Positions 44,538-53,465 are shown, counted from the stretch's first letter. The stretch is DNA of 64,000 nt from Candidatus Riflebacteria bacterium HGW-Riflebacteria-1 (GCA_002839445.1 PGYB01000005.1:372001-436000); one strand, 5' to 3'. Translations and numbers: made by a program. The notes: generated by a model not told the origin, from the letters alone.

Positions 44538-44647
44538 AGAAAAATCGCCAGCCCGATCAATTAGTTTTAAAATTTTCGATCAGGCCTTAAAAACATACAA
44601 TGTTATATCTTCTGATACTGACAAAAAAATATCCAGGGGCGATTAAT

Positions 44648-45418
44648 TCAGTTGCGGCGATGTGGTGGTCTGGCGAAGCCATTGTCATCTTCGTCATACT
44701 GGTAATAATAGTCTCTGCGGTATTTTATCGGTGTGTCAGGCCATTCGTATTTTATACTCACCAGTTGCGCGGCAAAGTTTTCGGTGTCGAATGAGGTTGT
44801 TCTCACCGGCGAGTATCGCCCTTCGCCATAACCGGTTCCAGCCTGTTCGCTCATGCGACTGGCGCTGGGGCTGACTTTATCTGCTTTGAGATAGTCAATG
44901 GGCGGCTCATAATAGCGTTCTCTGAACACTGCAACTTTTATCCAGCCTATCTGCGAATAATCGCCCAGCCGCCCGGCGTATGAATCGTCATCGCTGGTAA
45001 AATAAAAGCGCTGCACCTGAGAATGCGAAGAGCGCCAGCCGTCGAAATTTCCGATCTGACCAGGATTCAGCACATACATACTTTCGCTCGAGCGGTTGTA
45101 AGACCGGTTCCCGCTGATAATATTGCGCCCGTCAACAGATATTGCCAGCGCAATCCGGCCGTGCCAGTTGTTTCTTACCCTTATCGTGTAGCGTTCTCCC
45201 TGACGGGCTTCGACATAAAAGTCTGAGGAGCGCCGCCCGCCCAGAACCGGTATCTGGCCGCGATTGTCGCCAATTATGTCGACATCGACCAGGTTTCCAG
45301 AAGGTCGGTAAATCTCGACAGATCTTATAACGTCGGGTTTTCTCGCGCTGACCTGAAGAGCGAAACCGATCAGCATGACGGTAAGAATCAGTGCAAAAAC
45401 TGCTGTGCGCATTTTCAT
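44648..45418 (-). CDS. Secreted protein of unknown function
   Basis: 256 residues. Signal peptide about 1-25 (ALQVSA before RKP). The mature part is beta-rich, with RYTIRVRNNWHGRIALAISVDGRNIISG, which resembles a small jelly-roll or sandwich domain, then a Tyr/Arg-rich tail (YRRDYYYQYDEDD). No catalytic motif was found. GGGAGG precedes the ATG. Divergent from the nitroreductase gene. Confidence 0.75.
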   Translation of the reverse strand: MKMRTAVFALILTVMLIGFALQVSARKPDVIRSVEIYRPSGNLVDVDIIGDNRGQIPVLGGRRSSDFYVEARQGERYTIRVRNNWHGRIALAISVDGRNIISGNRSYNRSSESMYVLNPGQIGNFDGWRSSHSQVQRFYFTSDDDSYAGRLGDYSQIGWIKVAVFRERYYEPPIDYLKADKVSPSASRMSEQAGTGYGEGRYSPVRTTSFDTENFAAQLVSIKYEWPDTPIKYRRDYYYQYDEDDNGFARPPHRRN

Positions 45419-45533
45419 GGCGAGCCTCCCGTGGTTCTTATGGTCTCATTCTCATACTATAACGATCTATATGATCTACAGATTTAGATATTATCACCTA
45501 ATTTAAATTCAGTTGCTGCTGTTCGGGTGAAAA

Positions 45534-45574
45534 TTGTTGATAGAGTATGGTAAATTTAATATGTAAAATTTACC
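45534..45574 (+). promoter_or_regulatory. Promoter with overlapping operator-like dyad ahead of the nitroreductase gene
   Basis: TTGTTG (45534-45539), 17-base spacer, TAATAT (45557-45562). A perfect 9-base inverted repeat GGTAAATTT (45549-45557), 8 bases, AAATTTACC (45566-45574) covers the -10 and probable start site, just before the ribosome site TTGGAGGG. This is the classic place for a repressor operator. Confidence 0.6.
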
Positions 45575-45588
45575 TTGGAGGGTCTTAA

Positions 45589-46212
45589 ATGGAATTCAAC
45601 GAACTTGTTTATGCTAGAAGAACGGTAAGAAGGTTTACACAGGAGCCAATTCATCAGGTTGCGCTCGAAAAGATTCTTAAGGCCGGGCTTGCTGCGCCGA
45701 GTCCTAACAACGCGACTCCATGGTCAATCAGCGTTGTTACCAATGGCGAAGTCATTCAGAAAATGCGCCATGCTGTAAATGACCGGCTCGACCTGATGTT
45801 CTCGACAGTTAAGCCCGACAATAAGACGGTACTTGAAAAAGTAAAGGTTTTCTCAACGGTTTTTGCCAATGCTCCGGTTGTGCTGGCAGTATTCAGTCGC
45901 CCATATCAGGCGCCAATTCATGAGTTGCTTGCCGATACCGATATTTCTCCCGAACAAATCAGTGAGCTGCGCCGTCACCCTGAACTGCAGGCTACCGGCG
46001 CCCTGGTGCAGAATATGCTGCTGGCCGCGGCAGAGGAAGAGCTCGGCGCCTGCTGGATTTCAGGCGCACTGGTTGCCCGCCGCGAGCTTGAAGCTATTCT
46101 GGGTGTCAAAGACATGCACCTCGAAACTCTTGTTGCACTCGGTCACCGCGAAGCGCAACCGCACCCCAAAGAGCCTCTCGATCTCGAAATGTATGTAAAT
46201 TACGTTCCCTGA
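45589..46212 (+). CDS. Nitroreductase-family protein
   Basis: 207 residues. FMN-binding nitroreductase fold: YARRTVRRFTQEPI at the start (the Arg-Arg phosphate contacts), LAAPSPNNATPWSISVV, then a helical middle and EELGACWISGALVARRELEAILG with a late LGHREAQP. These enzymes reduce nitro compounds, quinones or flavins with NAD(P)H. Substrate unknown. Well-placed GGAGGG and an operator-like dyad upstream suggest repression, perhaps relieved by the substrate. Confidence 0.92.
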   Translation: MEFNELVYARRTVRRFTQEPIHQVALEKILKAGLAAPSPNNATPWSISVVTNGEVIQKMRHAVNDRLDLMFSTVKPDNKTVLEKVKVFSTVFANAPVVLAVFSRPYQAPIHELLADTDISPEQISELRRHPELQATGALVQNMLLAAAEEELGACWISGALVARRELEAILGVKDMHLETLVALGHREAQPHPKEPLDLEMYVNYVP

Positions 46213-46258
46213 ACTATTGATAATTCACGAAATTGCCATGCGGGGAGATTAGATCAAG

Positions 46259-46801
46259 ATGAAGTTGGACTTGCATATTACCGCACAGGCTGTTTATTTG
46301 CGGGCTTTTAAGCCGTCAGATGCGCAGAAGGTTTTTCTCATGAGCGTTGAAAGCTCGATGAAAAAATGGATTCCCGACCAGGTATATGACAGTGTTGAGC
46401 ACGCCAGCGAGGTTCTGGCGTTTCTTATCCGTCAGTATCATGCGGCTTCATCTCCACATACCGTGCCGGTTGTGCTGGGCATCTGCCTGGCGGAAAATGA
46501 CGAACTGATTGGTCATGTTGGCGTTAGCCCGCTGCGCGAAGATGTCGAAATCGGCTACGCGATCGAAGAAAAAGAGCACGGTCATGGTTATGCAACATTG
46601 GCCGTGCAGGCAATGTGCGAATGGGCATCTGAGCGCTATTCTCTTCCGTGCATTCTCGGTATTGTAGCCGCAGAAAATCAGGCTTCCTGCCGGGTTCTCG
46701 AAAAAGCCGGCTTTAATCTGAAAACTGAAGAGATGGCGCAGATGCACGCTCAGCTTCGGTTAGTGCGAAGATACGAGAAACAACCCGTCTTCGGCTGCTG
46801 A
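46259..46801 (+). CDS. GNAT N-acetyltransferase (RimJ/RimL-like)
   Basis: 180 residues. Acetyltransf_3-type: VYLRAFKPSDAQKVF, IGHVGVSPLREDVEIGYAIEEKEHGHGYATLA (acetyl-CoA loop) and ENQASCRVLEKAGF. It may acetylate a ribosomal protein N terminus or a small amine. GGGGAG lies about 12 bases upstream. It follows the nitroreductase gene by 46 bases and may share its transcript. Confidence 0.88.
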   Translation: MKLDLHITAQAVYLRAFKPSDAQKVFLMSVESSMKKWIPDQVYDSVEHASEVLAFLIRQYHAASSPHTVPVVLGICLAENDELIGHVGVSPLREDVEIGYAIEEKEHGHGYATLAVQAMCEWASERYSLPCILGIVAAENQASCRVLEKAGFNLKTEEMAQMHAQLRLVRRYEKQPVFGC

Positions 46802-46942
46802 AGTTCGCTCATGCTCTATAGCTCGCCGGCCCGGTTTTACGGCAACTTCAAGTTCAAAAACTGGCTGGAAAGTGGTATCCTTGTCAGGCGGCAGCGGCAA
46901 ACTTTTCAAATTACACGGCGTTGGTAAAGGAATACAATATAG

Positions 46943-47038
46943 ATGAAAAATCTTCTGATGGGAATGAGCGTCGCCCCATTTTTGAACGGTCTGCTTTGGG
47001 CCTGGAACCACGTTAACCAAGGAATTCCGACGGCATGA
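46943..47038 (+). CDS. Possible 31-residue hydrophobic peptide ORF
   Basis: ATG 46943 to TGA 47036-47038. The product starts MKNLLMGMSVAPFLNGLLWAW and is mostly hydrophobic with two Trp. AAAGGAA lies about 11 bases upstream, a weak ribosome site. Its stop overlaps the ATG of the radical SAM gene (ATGA), suggesting translational coupling. It could be a leader peptide, a small membrane protein or a substrate peptide for the radical SAM enzyme. It could also be chance. Confidence 0.35.
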   Translation: MKNLLMGMSVAPFLNGLLWAWNHVNQGIPTA

Positions 47039-48399
47039 AGAAAAAACTGACACTGATAATGCCCTCTATCGGCCGCAAACCGGCGCAGAAATACATTTCG
47101 ACCTGGCAGATGGAACCGCTGGTGCTGGCCGTTCTGGCTTCATTAACGCCTGACGACTGGGAGATTACCATTCAGGATGACCGCGTTGAGCCGGTTGACG
47201 CCAGCATCGAAGCTGATCTTGTCGGCATCACTACTGAAACTTACACGGCTCGCCGCGCCTACCAGATTGCTGCCAAGTATCGCAAACGTGGCATTCCGGT
47301 GGTCATGGGAGGTTATCACCCGACTCTCTGGCCCGATGAAGTAGAGAAGTATGCAGACGCTATCGTCGTTGGCCCGGCAGAGGGTGTCTGGGAACAGGTT
47401 CTGTCCGACGCTGCTGCCGGCTGTCTCAAAAAACGCTACGACGGCCCGCAAGATTTCCCATGGAAAGGCATATTTCCGAAACGTGAAGTATATGCCGGCA
47501 AAAACTATCTGCCGCTGGCACTCGTTGAGTTCTCGCGCGGCTGCTCGCATCACTGCTCGTTTTGCTCAATAACCTCGTTTACCCGTGGCCGGCATTATTT
47601 CAGGCCGCCCGAAGAGGTTGCCGAAGAGATCAGGCGCACCGGCCAGAAAATCGTGTTTCTTATCGATGATAATATTGCGGCAAATCCGACCGCCGTTCTC
47701 GATCTCTGCCGCGCCCTCAAGCCGCTTAATATCAAGTGGGTGACCCAGATCAGCGTAGAAGCAGCCGCTGACCCTGAATTGATTGGAGCCATGGCCTCGT
47801 CCGGGTGCGTTGGCGTGCTGATCGGTTTTGAATCGCTGCGCTCAGACCTGCTTTGCAGTCTTAATAAAAACAGCAACGAATCGATCGAATTGTACGAACG
47901 GGCTTTGGCTCAGCTTAAGAAGAACAATGTCTGCGTTTACGCGACATTTCTGTTCGGCATTGACGGTGATGATATCAGCTCGTTTCCGAAAACGCTTGAA
48001 TTTGCCAACAAGCACAAGTTCTTTCTGGTTGCCTTTAATCATCTCGTGCCTTTTCCGGGAACTGCGCTGTATGCTAAGCTCGAAGCACAGGGCCGAATGG
48101 TCTCGCCGGCATGGTGGCTCGAAGAAAAGTTTGGCTTTGGCCAGGTTCCGTTTAAGCCCATGATGCTGCCGCCTGAGCAGCTTGCTGAAATGTGCCGGGA
48201 GTATCGCCAGAAATTTTATTCGCTGCGTTCGATTGTGCGCCGTGGTCTGGCGCCGCAGACGAATATGCAGAATCTGTCAACGCTGCTGCTCTTCCTGACC
48301 CAGAACTATTACGGCCGCCGTGAAGTAAACGAAAAATTCGGCATTCCCCTTGGATTTCCCGAAGACAATCATCTGCTCGAAGACTTAAATCAGCCGTAA
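47035..48399 (+). CDS. B12-binding-domain radical SAM protein, first enzyme of the GH3 cluster
   Basis: 454 residues. The N-terminal B12-binding-like domain (about 1-150, GIPVVMGGYHPTLWP) lacks an obvious DxHxxG cobalt-ligand motif. The radical SAM core starts VEFSRGCSHHCSFCSITSF (cluster cysteines CxxxCxxC) with IGFESL and LFGIDGDD. The C-terminal part is helical. This is the BchE-like layout found in methyltransferases, cyclases and natural-product enzymes. Substrate unknown. GGAATT is a modest ribosome site; the ATG overlaps the small ORF. It leads a four-gene cluster ending with the GH3 enzyme. Confidence 0.9.
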   Translation: MKKKLTLIMPSIGRKPAQKYISTWQMEPLVLAVLASLTPDDWEITIQDDRVEPVDASIEADLVGITTETYTARRAYQIAAKYRKRGIPVVMGGYHPTLWPDEVEKYADAIVVGPAEGVWEQVLSDAAAGCLKKRYDGPQDFPWKGIFPKREVYAGKNYLPLALVEFSRGCSHHCSFCSITSFTRGRHYFRPPEEVAEEIRRTGQKIVFLIDDNIAANPTAVLDLCRALKPLNIKWVTQISVEAAADPELIGAMASSGCVGVLIGFESLRSDLLCSLNKNSNESIELYERALAQLKKNNVCVYATFLFGIDGDDISSFPKTLEFANKHKFFLVAFNHLVPFPGTALYAKLEAQGRMVSPAWWLEEKFGFGQVPFKPMMLPPEQLAEMCREYRQKFYSLRSIVRRGLAPQTNMQNLSTLLLFLTQNYYGRREVNEKFGIPLGFPEDNHLLEDLNQP

Positions 48400-48412
48400 C
48401 GGAGTCTGAATC

Positions 48413-49588
48413 TTGCACGAGGCGATCGAACACCTTGTCTATTTGTCGGGTGACAGTTCTGACGTTGCACTGGCTTCGCTTGATCAGCAGATTCGCAGCC
48501 TGGTGCGTGCCAGCAAAATGCCTTCGCCTTACATCGAACTCGATTACCAGACCGAACCATCTTTTTTCTCGGCTCTTTCAGTATACGGTCATCGGCACGA
48601 CATGATTCTTGTTCGTCCCCCCGGCTTCGAAAATCTTGCAGGTCTAGGGATCCGTTCGGTGAGCCGGGCTTATCTCGGCGGTAAAATAGTTGATCTCGGC
48701 TATCTCCATCACCTGCGCTTTTTGCCTGAGATTCGCGGCGGGTCATTTCTGTTGCGGGGTTACAAGGCGCTGCGCCAGGTTTTTAACCAGCATCCGGTTT
48801 CTGCCACTCTGACCGCGATTCTCGAAGATAACCGACCAGCCCGCGCAGCGCTCGAAAATCAGCGTGCCGGTGGCATAATGCCTGTTTATAGGCCAGTTTC
48901 CCGTTTTTTGTCTGCTTTGATCCCTCTGCGCGGGCCGGGGGCACGCTGGCCACAGCGGTGCCGCGCAACACCTGATAATTCGGGCCGGGTGCGCAAGCTG
49001 ACTCCGGCCGACCTGCCTCAGTTACTGGCCCTTTTTGCTGCCGCCGGCCACTGTAATGATGGCTCTCCGGCATATGTTGCCGCAGATTTTGCCAATCCTG
49101 GCGCCGGGCGGCTGGTCGGTCTTGATATTACATCAATGATCGGTATTTTTTCCGGTTCCATACTGCATGCTGCCATGGGTGTCTGGAACCAGCAGACTTA
49201 TAAGCAGATCCTATTGTCGCATCTTTGCATGCCTTTGCTTGCAATCAGAAATGCCTGGCAGGCCGGCAGCGCGCTATGGGGCACCTGCCCGATCCCGGCG
49301 GTTGGAGAGAAGGTTGATTCGGTGTTGCTTGATCCATGGGTTATCAGGCCTGGGTTTGAACGCAAATTGATGCCGGAACTTCTTGCTGCCGCCGTGCGTG
49401 CAGCGCAGTCGCAGGGCGCACTATTTGCAGCCTTAGGTGTTGCCGAAAAAAATCCTGCGATAAATGCAGTAAAATCTGTTTTTTTTCTGCCGTACTGGAG
49501 TATCATTTATCAGGTATTCTGGCCTGAAACGTCGATGTATGAATTTGACACAATGCAGCTCAAACTGGCAAACCTTGGGGCACTTTAA
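48413..49588 (+). CDS. GNAT-fold acyltransferase-like protein
   Basis: 391 residues with start TTG 48413 (GGAG 8 bases upstream). The N-terminal half has LGYLHHLRFLPEIRGGSFLLRG and ATLTAILEDNRPARAAL, typical of GNAT proteins (acyl-CoA loop and the late Asn/Arg helix). The second half looks like a second GNAT-type unit (KLTPADLPQLLALFAAA, then FEFDTMQL-like end). Donor and acceptor are unknown. It sits 13 bases after the radical SAM gene and 5 before the next gene. Confidence 0.75.
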   Translation: MHEAIEHLVYLSGDSSDVALASLDQQIRSLVRASKMPSPYIELDYQTEPSFFSALSVYGHRHDMILVRPPGFENLAGLGIRSVSRAYLGGKIVDLGYLHHLRFLPEIRGGSFLLRGYKALRQVFNQHPVSATLTAILEDNRPARAALENQRAGGIMPVYRPVSRFLSALIPLRGPGARWPQRCRATPDNSGRVRKLTPADLPQLLALFAAAGHCNDGSPAYVAADFANPGAGRLVGLDITSMIGIFSGSILHAAMGVWNQQTYKQILLSHLCMPLLAIRNAWQAGSALWGTCPIPAVGEKVDSVLLDPWVIRPGFERKLMPELLAAAVRAAQSQGALFAALGVAEKNPAINAVKSVFFLPYWSIIYQVFWPETSMYEFDTMQLKLANLGAL

Positions 49589-49593
49589 TATTT

Positions 49594-50319
49594 ATGACCA
49601 GCAGTTCTGAAAATGACAAGAAGCTGAATGGCCGTGTCATACCGGTAAATCAGCTTGACACTGCGGTTAAGAATTTGATGTTCGAATTGATGCACAAGTT
49701 TTACTTTGTCGAACAGACTGCTTTTTTTGCAGATCTATCACGAAAGTCCTCTGTTGTGCTGCTCGAAGATAGTCGGGGTGTTCTACGCGGGTTCACTTCT
49801 GTCGCGCTGTTTGATCTGAACATTGATAATCAGCCACTCAAGATTCTTTTCAGCGGCGATACCATTATTCATCCCGATTTCTGGGGCAGCCTTGAACTGC
49901 CAAGAGTGTGGGGCCACTTCATGCTGGAAACTTTGCGGGAATGCGGCGATATGCCGCTTTACTGGTTTCTCATTTCGAGCGGATACAAGACTTATCGTTT
50001 TTTGCCGACTTATTTCAAAGAATTTTTTCCACGCTGCGACAGTGCGACACCGGCGCTCATGCAAAAGATCATGGATGCCGCCGCAATAAAGCTTTTTAAC
50101 TCAGCTTACGATGCAGTGCGCGGAATTATCAGGCTTGACAACCCGACGCCGCTGCGTGCTGGAGTCAGCGACCCGGCAAAAGAGCGTCTGGCGAATCAGC
50201 ACATCGCATTTTTTCTGGCTAAAAATCCTGGTTATGATGCCGGTGACGAGCTGGCATGCCTGACGCAGCTCTGTCATGAAAATTTTCGACCTTTCGTTAA
50301 TCGATTGCTTAGAACCTGA
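49594..50319 (+). CDS. GNAT-like protein of the GH3 cluster
   Basis: 241 residues. FYFVEQTAFFADLSRKSSVVLLED, RGFTSVALFDL, LFSGDTIIHPDFWGS and MPLYWFLISSGYKTYRFLPTYFKEFFP suggest a GNAT-like fold seen beside GH3 genes in other bacteria. It lacks the clean acetyl-CoA loop of classical members, so activity is uncertain. Its TGA shares one base with the ATG of the GH3 gene. Confidence 0.65.
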   Translation: MTSSSENDKKLNGRVIPVNQLDTAVKNLMFELMHKFYFVEQTAFFADLSRKSSVVLLEDSRGVLRGFTSVALFDLNIDNQPLKILFSGDTIIHPDFWGSLELPRVWGHFMLETLRECGDMPLYWFLISSGYKTYRFLPTYFKEFFPRCDSATPALMQKIMDAAAIKLFNSAYDAVRGIIRLDNPTPLRAGVSDPAKERLANQHIAFFLAKNPGYDAGDELACLTQLCHENFRPFVNRLLRT

Positions 50320-52025
50320 TGCCGGCATCGCGACTGTTTTGTTCTCTGGTTCAGACCGCCTGGATGAGCACCTGTCTTGGCGAAGCTATGCGGTTCAGGC
50401 GTGCCGCCAACAATTCTCTCAAAACTGTTCAGGCCAATGTGCTGCGCGAAATTCTCGAAAATGCCGCTGGCAGCGAATTTGCCCGCCAGCATGGGTTAAA
50501 CGCAACCAGCACGGTCAAAGACTTTCAAAACAGCGTTGCCGTTAATGATTATGAAGATCTGCAGCCTTTTGTGCAGCGTGTCGCCAAAGGGTACCAGAAT
50601 GTTCTCAGCAATGAAAAAGTTCTGATGTTCGAAGAAACCAGCGGAACAACCAGCGGCACCCGCCTGATTCCTTATACAAAAGGCTTGCAGCGGTCTTTTA
50701 ATCGCGCTCTGCATCCGTGGTTGCTCGATCTTTACACGCATGTCAAAGGTTTGTGGGGTGGTCCGGCATACTGGGTAGTTACGCCCGGCGCCGCTGCTGG
50801 CAGAACCACTGCTGGCGGCGTGCCGATAGGATTTGCCAACGATTCTGACTATTTTGGCAGCTGGGCGAAACCACTGATTGGCGCATTGATGGCTGTTTCT
50901 GAAGATGTAAAAAAGCAGGGGGGCGGCCAGATCTGGCGTTATCTGACGGCTTTGTCATTGCTGCGCAGTGCGGATCTTCGTCTGATATCATTGTGGAACC
51001 CGACATTTTTTACAGCACTGATCAGGTCAATAGATGAATGGTCAGGCGAACTGGCTTCGGATTTGCGCGATGGCAGCTGTCGAACCGGGTTTCTCGGGCC
51101 TTCATCTGTTGACAATATGCCTGCTTATATCGACAAACCTGCTCCAGAACGTGCTGAGTTGTTTAAAGCATCTGTAGAGGCATTGCGTGCGGGCCAACCT
51201 GCTGAATTTGCCGCTCGGTTATGGCCGCGTCTGGCAGCAGTTTCAAGCTGGACAGAAGCAGAAGCTGCGAACGGTGCTGCTCAGCTGCGCAGCTTTTTTC
51301 CGCACCAGTTCTGGCAGACCAAGGGGTTGCTCGCTACCGAAGGTGCGGTGACACTGCCGATGTCGGGCGCGGCCGCTCCAGTTATGGCTGTGCGTAGTGC
51401 TTTTTTTGAATTCGAAGAGGGTGAAGAAGGCGTCGGCGCGATCAGACTGGCGCACGAGCTCACACCTGGCTGCCGATGCCGCGTAATAATGACCACTTTC
51501 GGTGGGTTGTATCGATATCGGTTGCACGACATTGTTGAGATGCGCGGCTGGTGGCGAAACTTGCCTTGTCTCGCGTTTGCCGGCAAGGAAGCCACGGTCT
51601 GCGACCTGTCTGGAGAAAAGGTCAGTGCCGCCCATGTTAAAAACATTCTGGCGCGCCTGCCCGGGCATCTGGAAACGGCATTTATCGCGCCTGAAAAGCC
51701 GGTGTCAGATGAACCACCCGGTTATCTGCTGGTGGCATCACGTGAAGAATCGGCGCTGGATCAGCGCGAGCTTGCCGAAAGGCTTGAAATAGCACTTGGC
51801 GAAAATATTCATTATCGCTGGAGCCGCGAAGCCGGGCAGTTACAGGCTGCCCGTGTTATGCTGCTGCCGGTTTCACCGGACCGTCTCAATCAGCTGCGCA
51901 TGCAGCGGGTCGAAGAAGAAGGCGGGCAGATCAGCACGGCTAAACACGGCGTGTTGAGCCGACTCTCCGGCTGGGAAGCCTGGTTAAGTGATCAGCTCAG
52001 CGGGCAACCTTGCCGCGGCCGCTGA
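50319..52025 (+). CDS. GH3 auxin-responsive-promoter family acyl-adenylating enzyme
   Basis: 568 residues, full length for GH3. The ATP-binding P-loop FEETSGTTSGTRLIPYT (about 105-122) and the later YRYRLHDIVEMRGWW and FAGKEATVCDLSGEKVSAAHV are diagnostic. GH3 enzymes activate a carboxylate as an acyl-adenylate and join it to an amino group; in plants they conjugate jasmonate and auxin to amino acids. Bacterial members sit in uncharacterised clusters. The acyl acid and acceptor here are unknown. The last 29 bases overlap the convergent secreted-protein gene. Confidence 0.9.
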   Translation: MPASRLFCSLVQTAWMSTCLGEAMRFRRAANNSLKTVQANVLREILENAAGSEFARQHGLNATSTVKDFQNSVAVNDYEDLQPFVQRVAKGYQNVLSNEKVLMFEETSGTTSGTRLIPYTKGLQRSFNRALHPWLLDLYTHVKGLWGGPAYWVVTPGAAAGRTTAGGVPIGFANDSDYFGSWAKPLIGALMAVSEDVKKQGGGQIWRYLTALSLLRSADLRLISLWNPTFFTALIRSIDEWSGELASDLRDGSCRTGFLGPSSVDNMPAYIDKPAPERAELFKASVEALRAGQPAEFAARLWPRLAAVSSWTEAEAANGAAQLRSFFPHQFWQTKGLLATEGAVTLPMSGAAAPVMAVRSAFFEFEEGEEGVGAIRLAHELTPGCRCRVIMTTFGGLYRYRLHDIVEMRGWWRNLPCLAFAGKEATVCDLSGEKVSAAHVKNILARLPGHLETAFIAPEKPVSDEPPGYLLVASREESALDQRELAERLEIALGENIHYRWSREAGQLQAARVMLLPVSPDRLNQLRMQRVEEEGGQISTAKHGVLSRLSGWEAWLSDQLSGQPCRGR

Positions 52026-53361
52026 AAACGTAAACCATTTTGCCTGATTCGTCGCGGTCCATATTGATGTTTTCGAGCACTGGCGTAAAAGGCAGACCTT
52101 TGCGCAGATTGTCAGAACCCTTTTTCAAAAACCAGTTGATGCCCTGGCCGCCAATGTAGCTGGTAATATCTGAAGAAATAGCGTCATCTACGATCATTAG
52201 AGCTTCTCTGAAAGTAACCTGTCCTTTTTTCGGCACCAGAAAGCCGATTGCTTTAACCGAAACCAGCCCGGTCACATCAGTGCCCTGCAGAAAAATAAGG
52301 TTGCGACTGCCGTTGTTTTTAAATTCAATAGCCTTTTCAGAAACAGCTGTTTTCTCGTTGATTACAGCGATGTCAGTGTTGCCATCCAGTTCTTTTATAA
52401 TGCTTGAGAAGTTCGAAGTGCTCTTGAACGGCATCTTCCATGACTGCCCGGGTGCCAGTGAACCCATTTCGTAGGCGGCTTCGCCGACCTGCGGCATAAC
52501 GTTGAGCTGTTCTTCGTCCTGAACGATGCGGTAACGTCTGAAATAGCTGTCGCCAAGCACGTTTTCAACTTCGGTTGCGTTGCTGTCGTCAAGCGCTTCG
52601 AGACTGATACCAGAAAATCCCAGTTCGGCTTCTACAACCGAGAAACCGTTGGGTGCCACGAAGGTCTGCACGAAGATTTCCATGTCGAAAAGCCTGTCGG
52701 GCAGTAACTTTATCGCAACTTTCATTTTGCCGGGTTCGGGAATTACGGTGCTGAGTTTGGCGAGCAGATTGGTTTCGCGAGCTGGCGAAAGCTTGCCGGC
52801 GCTGCCATCTTCGCGCATTACTTCCACTTTGATGCGCTTTTCTTCGGGCAACTTTTTGAGGTTTTCGTATGCTTTTCTGACCTTGCCCTGCAGCTTTGTG
52901 CGCTGATTTTCGAGACCTTTGCGGTCAACAGTGTCGAGATCAGGCAACGAAGGGTCGAGATAGCGCTCGATCGAGGCGATCATTTTGGTTACTGATTCGC
53001 TGGTTTCTTCATCAAGGGCTGCATCCTGCTGAGCTTTGGTGAACTGCAGTCTTTTATAGGCCTTTTCGAGAACAACCTCGAACATTTTGCGTGCAGACTG
53101 GCGTGCTTTTAGCTGATTGGCGGCTGTGAGCAGTTCTTTAAAGGGTGTAATGTCGTGGTCGCGTTCGAATGTCTGGCGCAGATGCTCGTCGATTTCGCCG
53201 ACTTTCGCGATAAAATCAGGGCTTTGCACGCCCTTTCCGCCGGTTGAATAGGCAGTGACCATTTCTTTGATCAGGTTTTCGGTTTCGCTGGCGCAAACAA
53301 CGCTGGCAAACTGCAGCAGGCAGAATGCGACGATGAGGCTTTTAGTAACAAGGTTTTTCAT
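51997..53361 (-). CDS. Secreted protein of unknown function
   Basis: 454 residues from ATG 53361, with GGAGGG about 6 bases upstream. Signal peptide about 1-25 (ASVVCASE). Residues about 60-190 are charged helices (coiled-coil-like); the rest is beta-rich, with LGFSGISLEALDD and GQSWKMPFKSTSNFSSIIKEL. It ends SGRGKVAR. No family recognised; it may be an envelope or surface protein. It overlaps the GH3 gene tail-to-tail by 29 bases. Confidence 0.78.
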   Translation of the reverse strand: MKNLVTKSLIVAFCLLQFASVVCASETENLIKEMVTAYSTGGKGVQSPDFIAKVGEIDEHLRQTFERDHDITPFKELLTAANQLKARQSARKMFEVVLEKAYKRLQFTKAQQDAALDEETSESVTKMIASIERYLDPSLPDLDTVDRKGLENQRTKLQGKVRKAYENLKKLPEEKRIKVEVMREDGSAGKLSPARETNLLAKLSTVIPEPGKMKVAIKLLPDRLFDMEIFVQTFVAPNGFSVVEAELGFSGISLEALDDSNATEVENVLGDSYFRRYRIVQDEEQLNVMPQVGEAAYEMGSLAPGQSWKMPFKSTSNFSSIIKELDGNTDIAVINEKTAVSEKAIEFKNNGSRNLIFLQGTDVTGLVSVKAIGFLVPKKGQVTFREALMIVDDAISSDITSYIGGQGINWFLKKGSDNLRKGLPFTPVLENINMDRDESGKMVYVFSGRGKVAR

Positions 53362-53465
53362 AAATCCCTCCACAAAAATCCAGGATTCAAGTTCAACGCA
53401 ATCATTTTATGCGAAGCGCCGCCGAAGTGCCAGCAAAATAGCAAGAATGGCGAGTAATTTGCCAG

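Larger units (their letters stand above)
44005..44647. other. 643-bp intergenic region with hairpin and repeat copy C
   Basis: It lies between the starts of the VWA gene and the end of a secreted protein gene. It contains the 13-base perfect hairpin at 44341-44376 and the repeat block at 44432-44537. The open frame at 44069-44389 (plus) is basic, Cys/Phe-rich and unlike any family, runs through the hairpin, and has no ribosome site, so it is not called. An ncRNA is possible but there is no direct evidence. Confidence 0.5.

Noticed and set aside
46811..46927. 38-codon ORF between the acetyltransferase and the 31-codon ORF
   Set aside because: No ribosome site; unlike the next ORF it does not overlap or couple to a gene.
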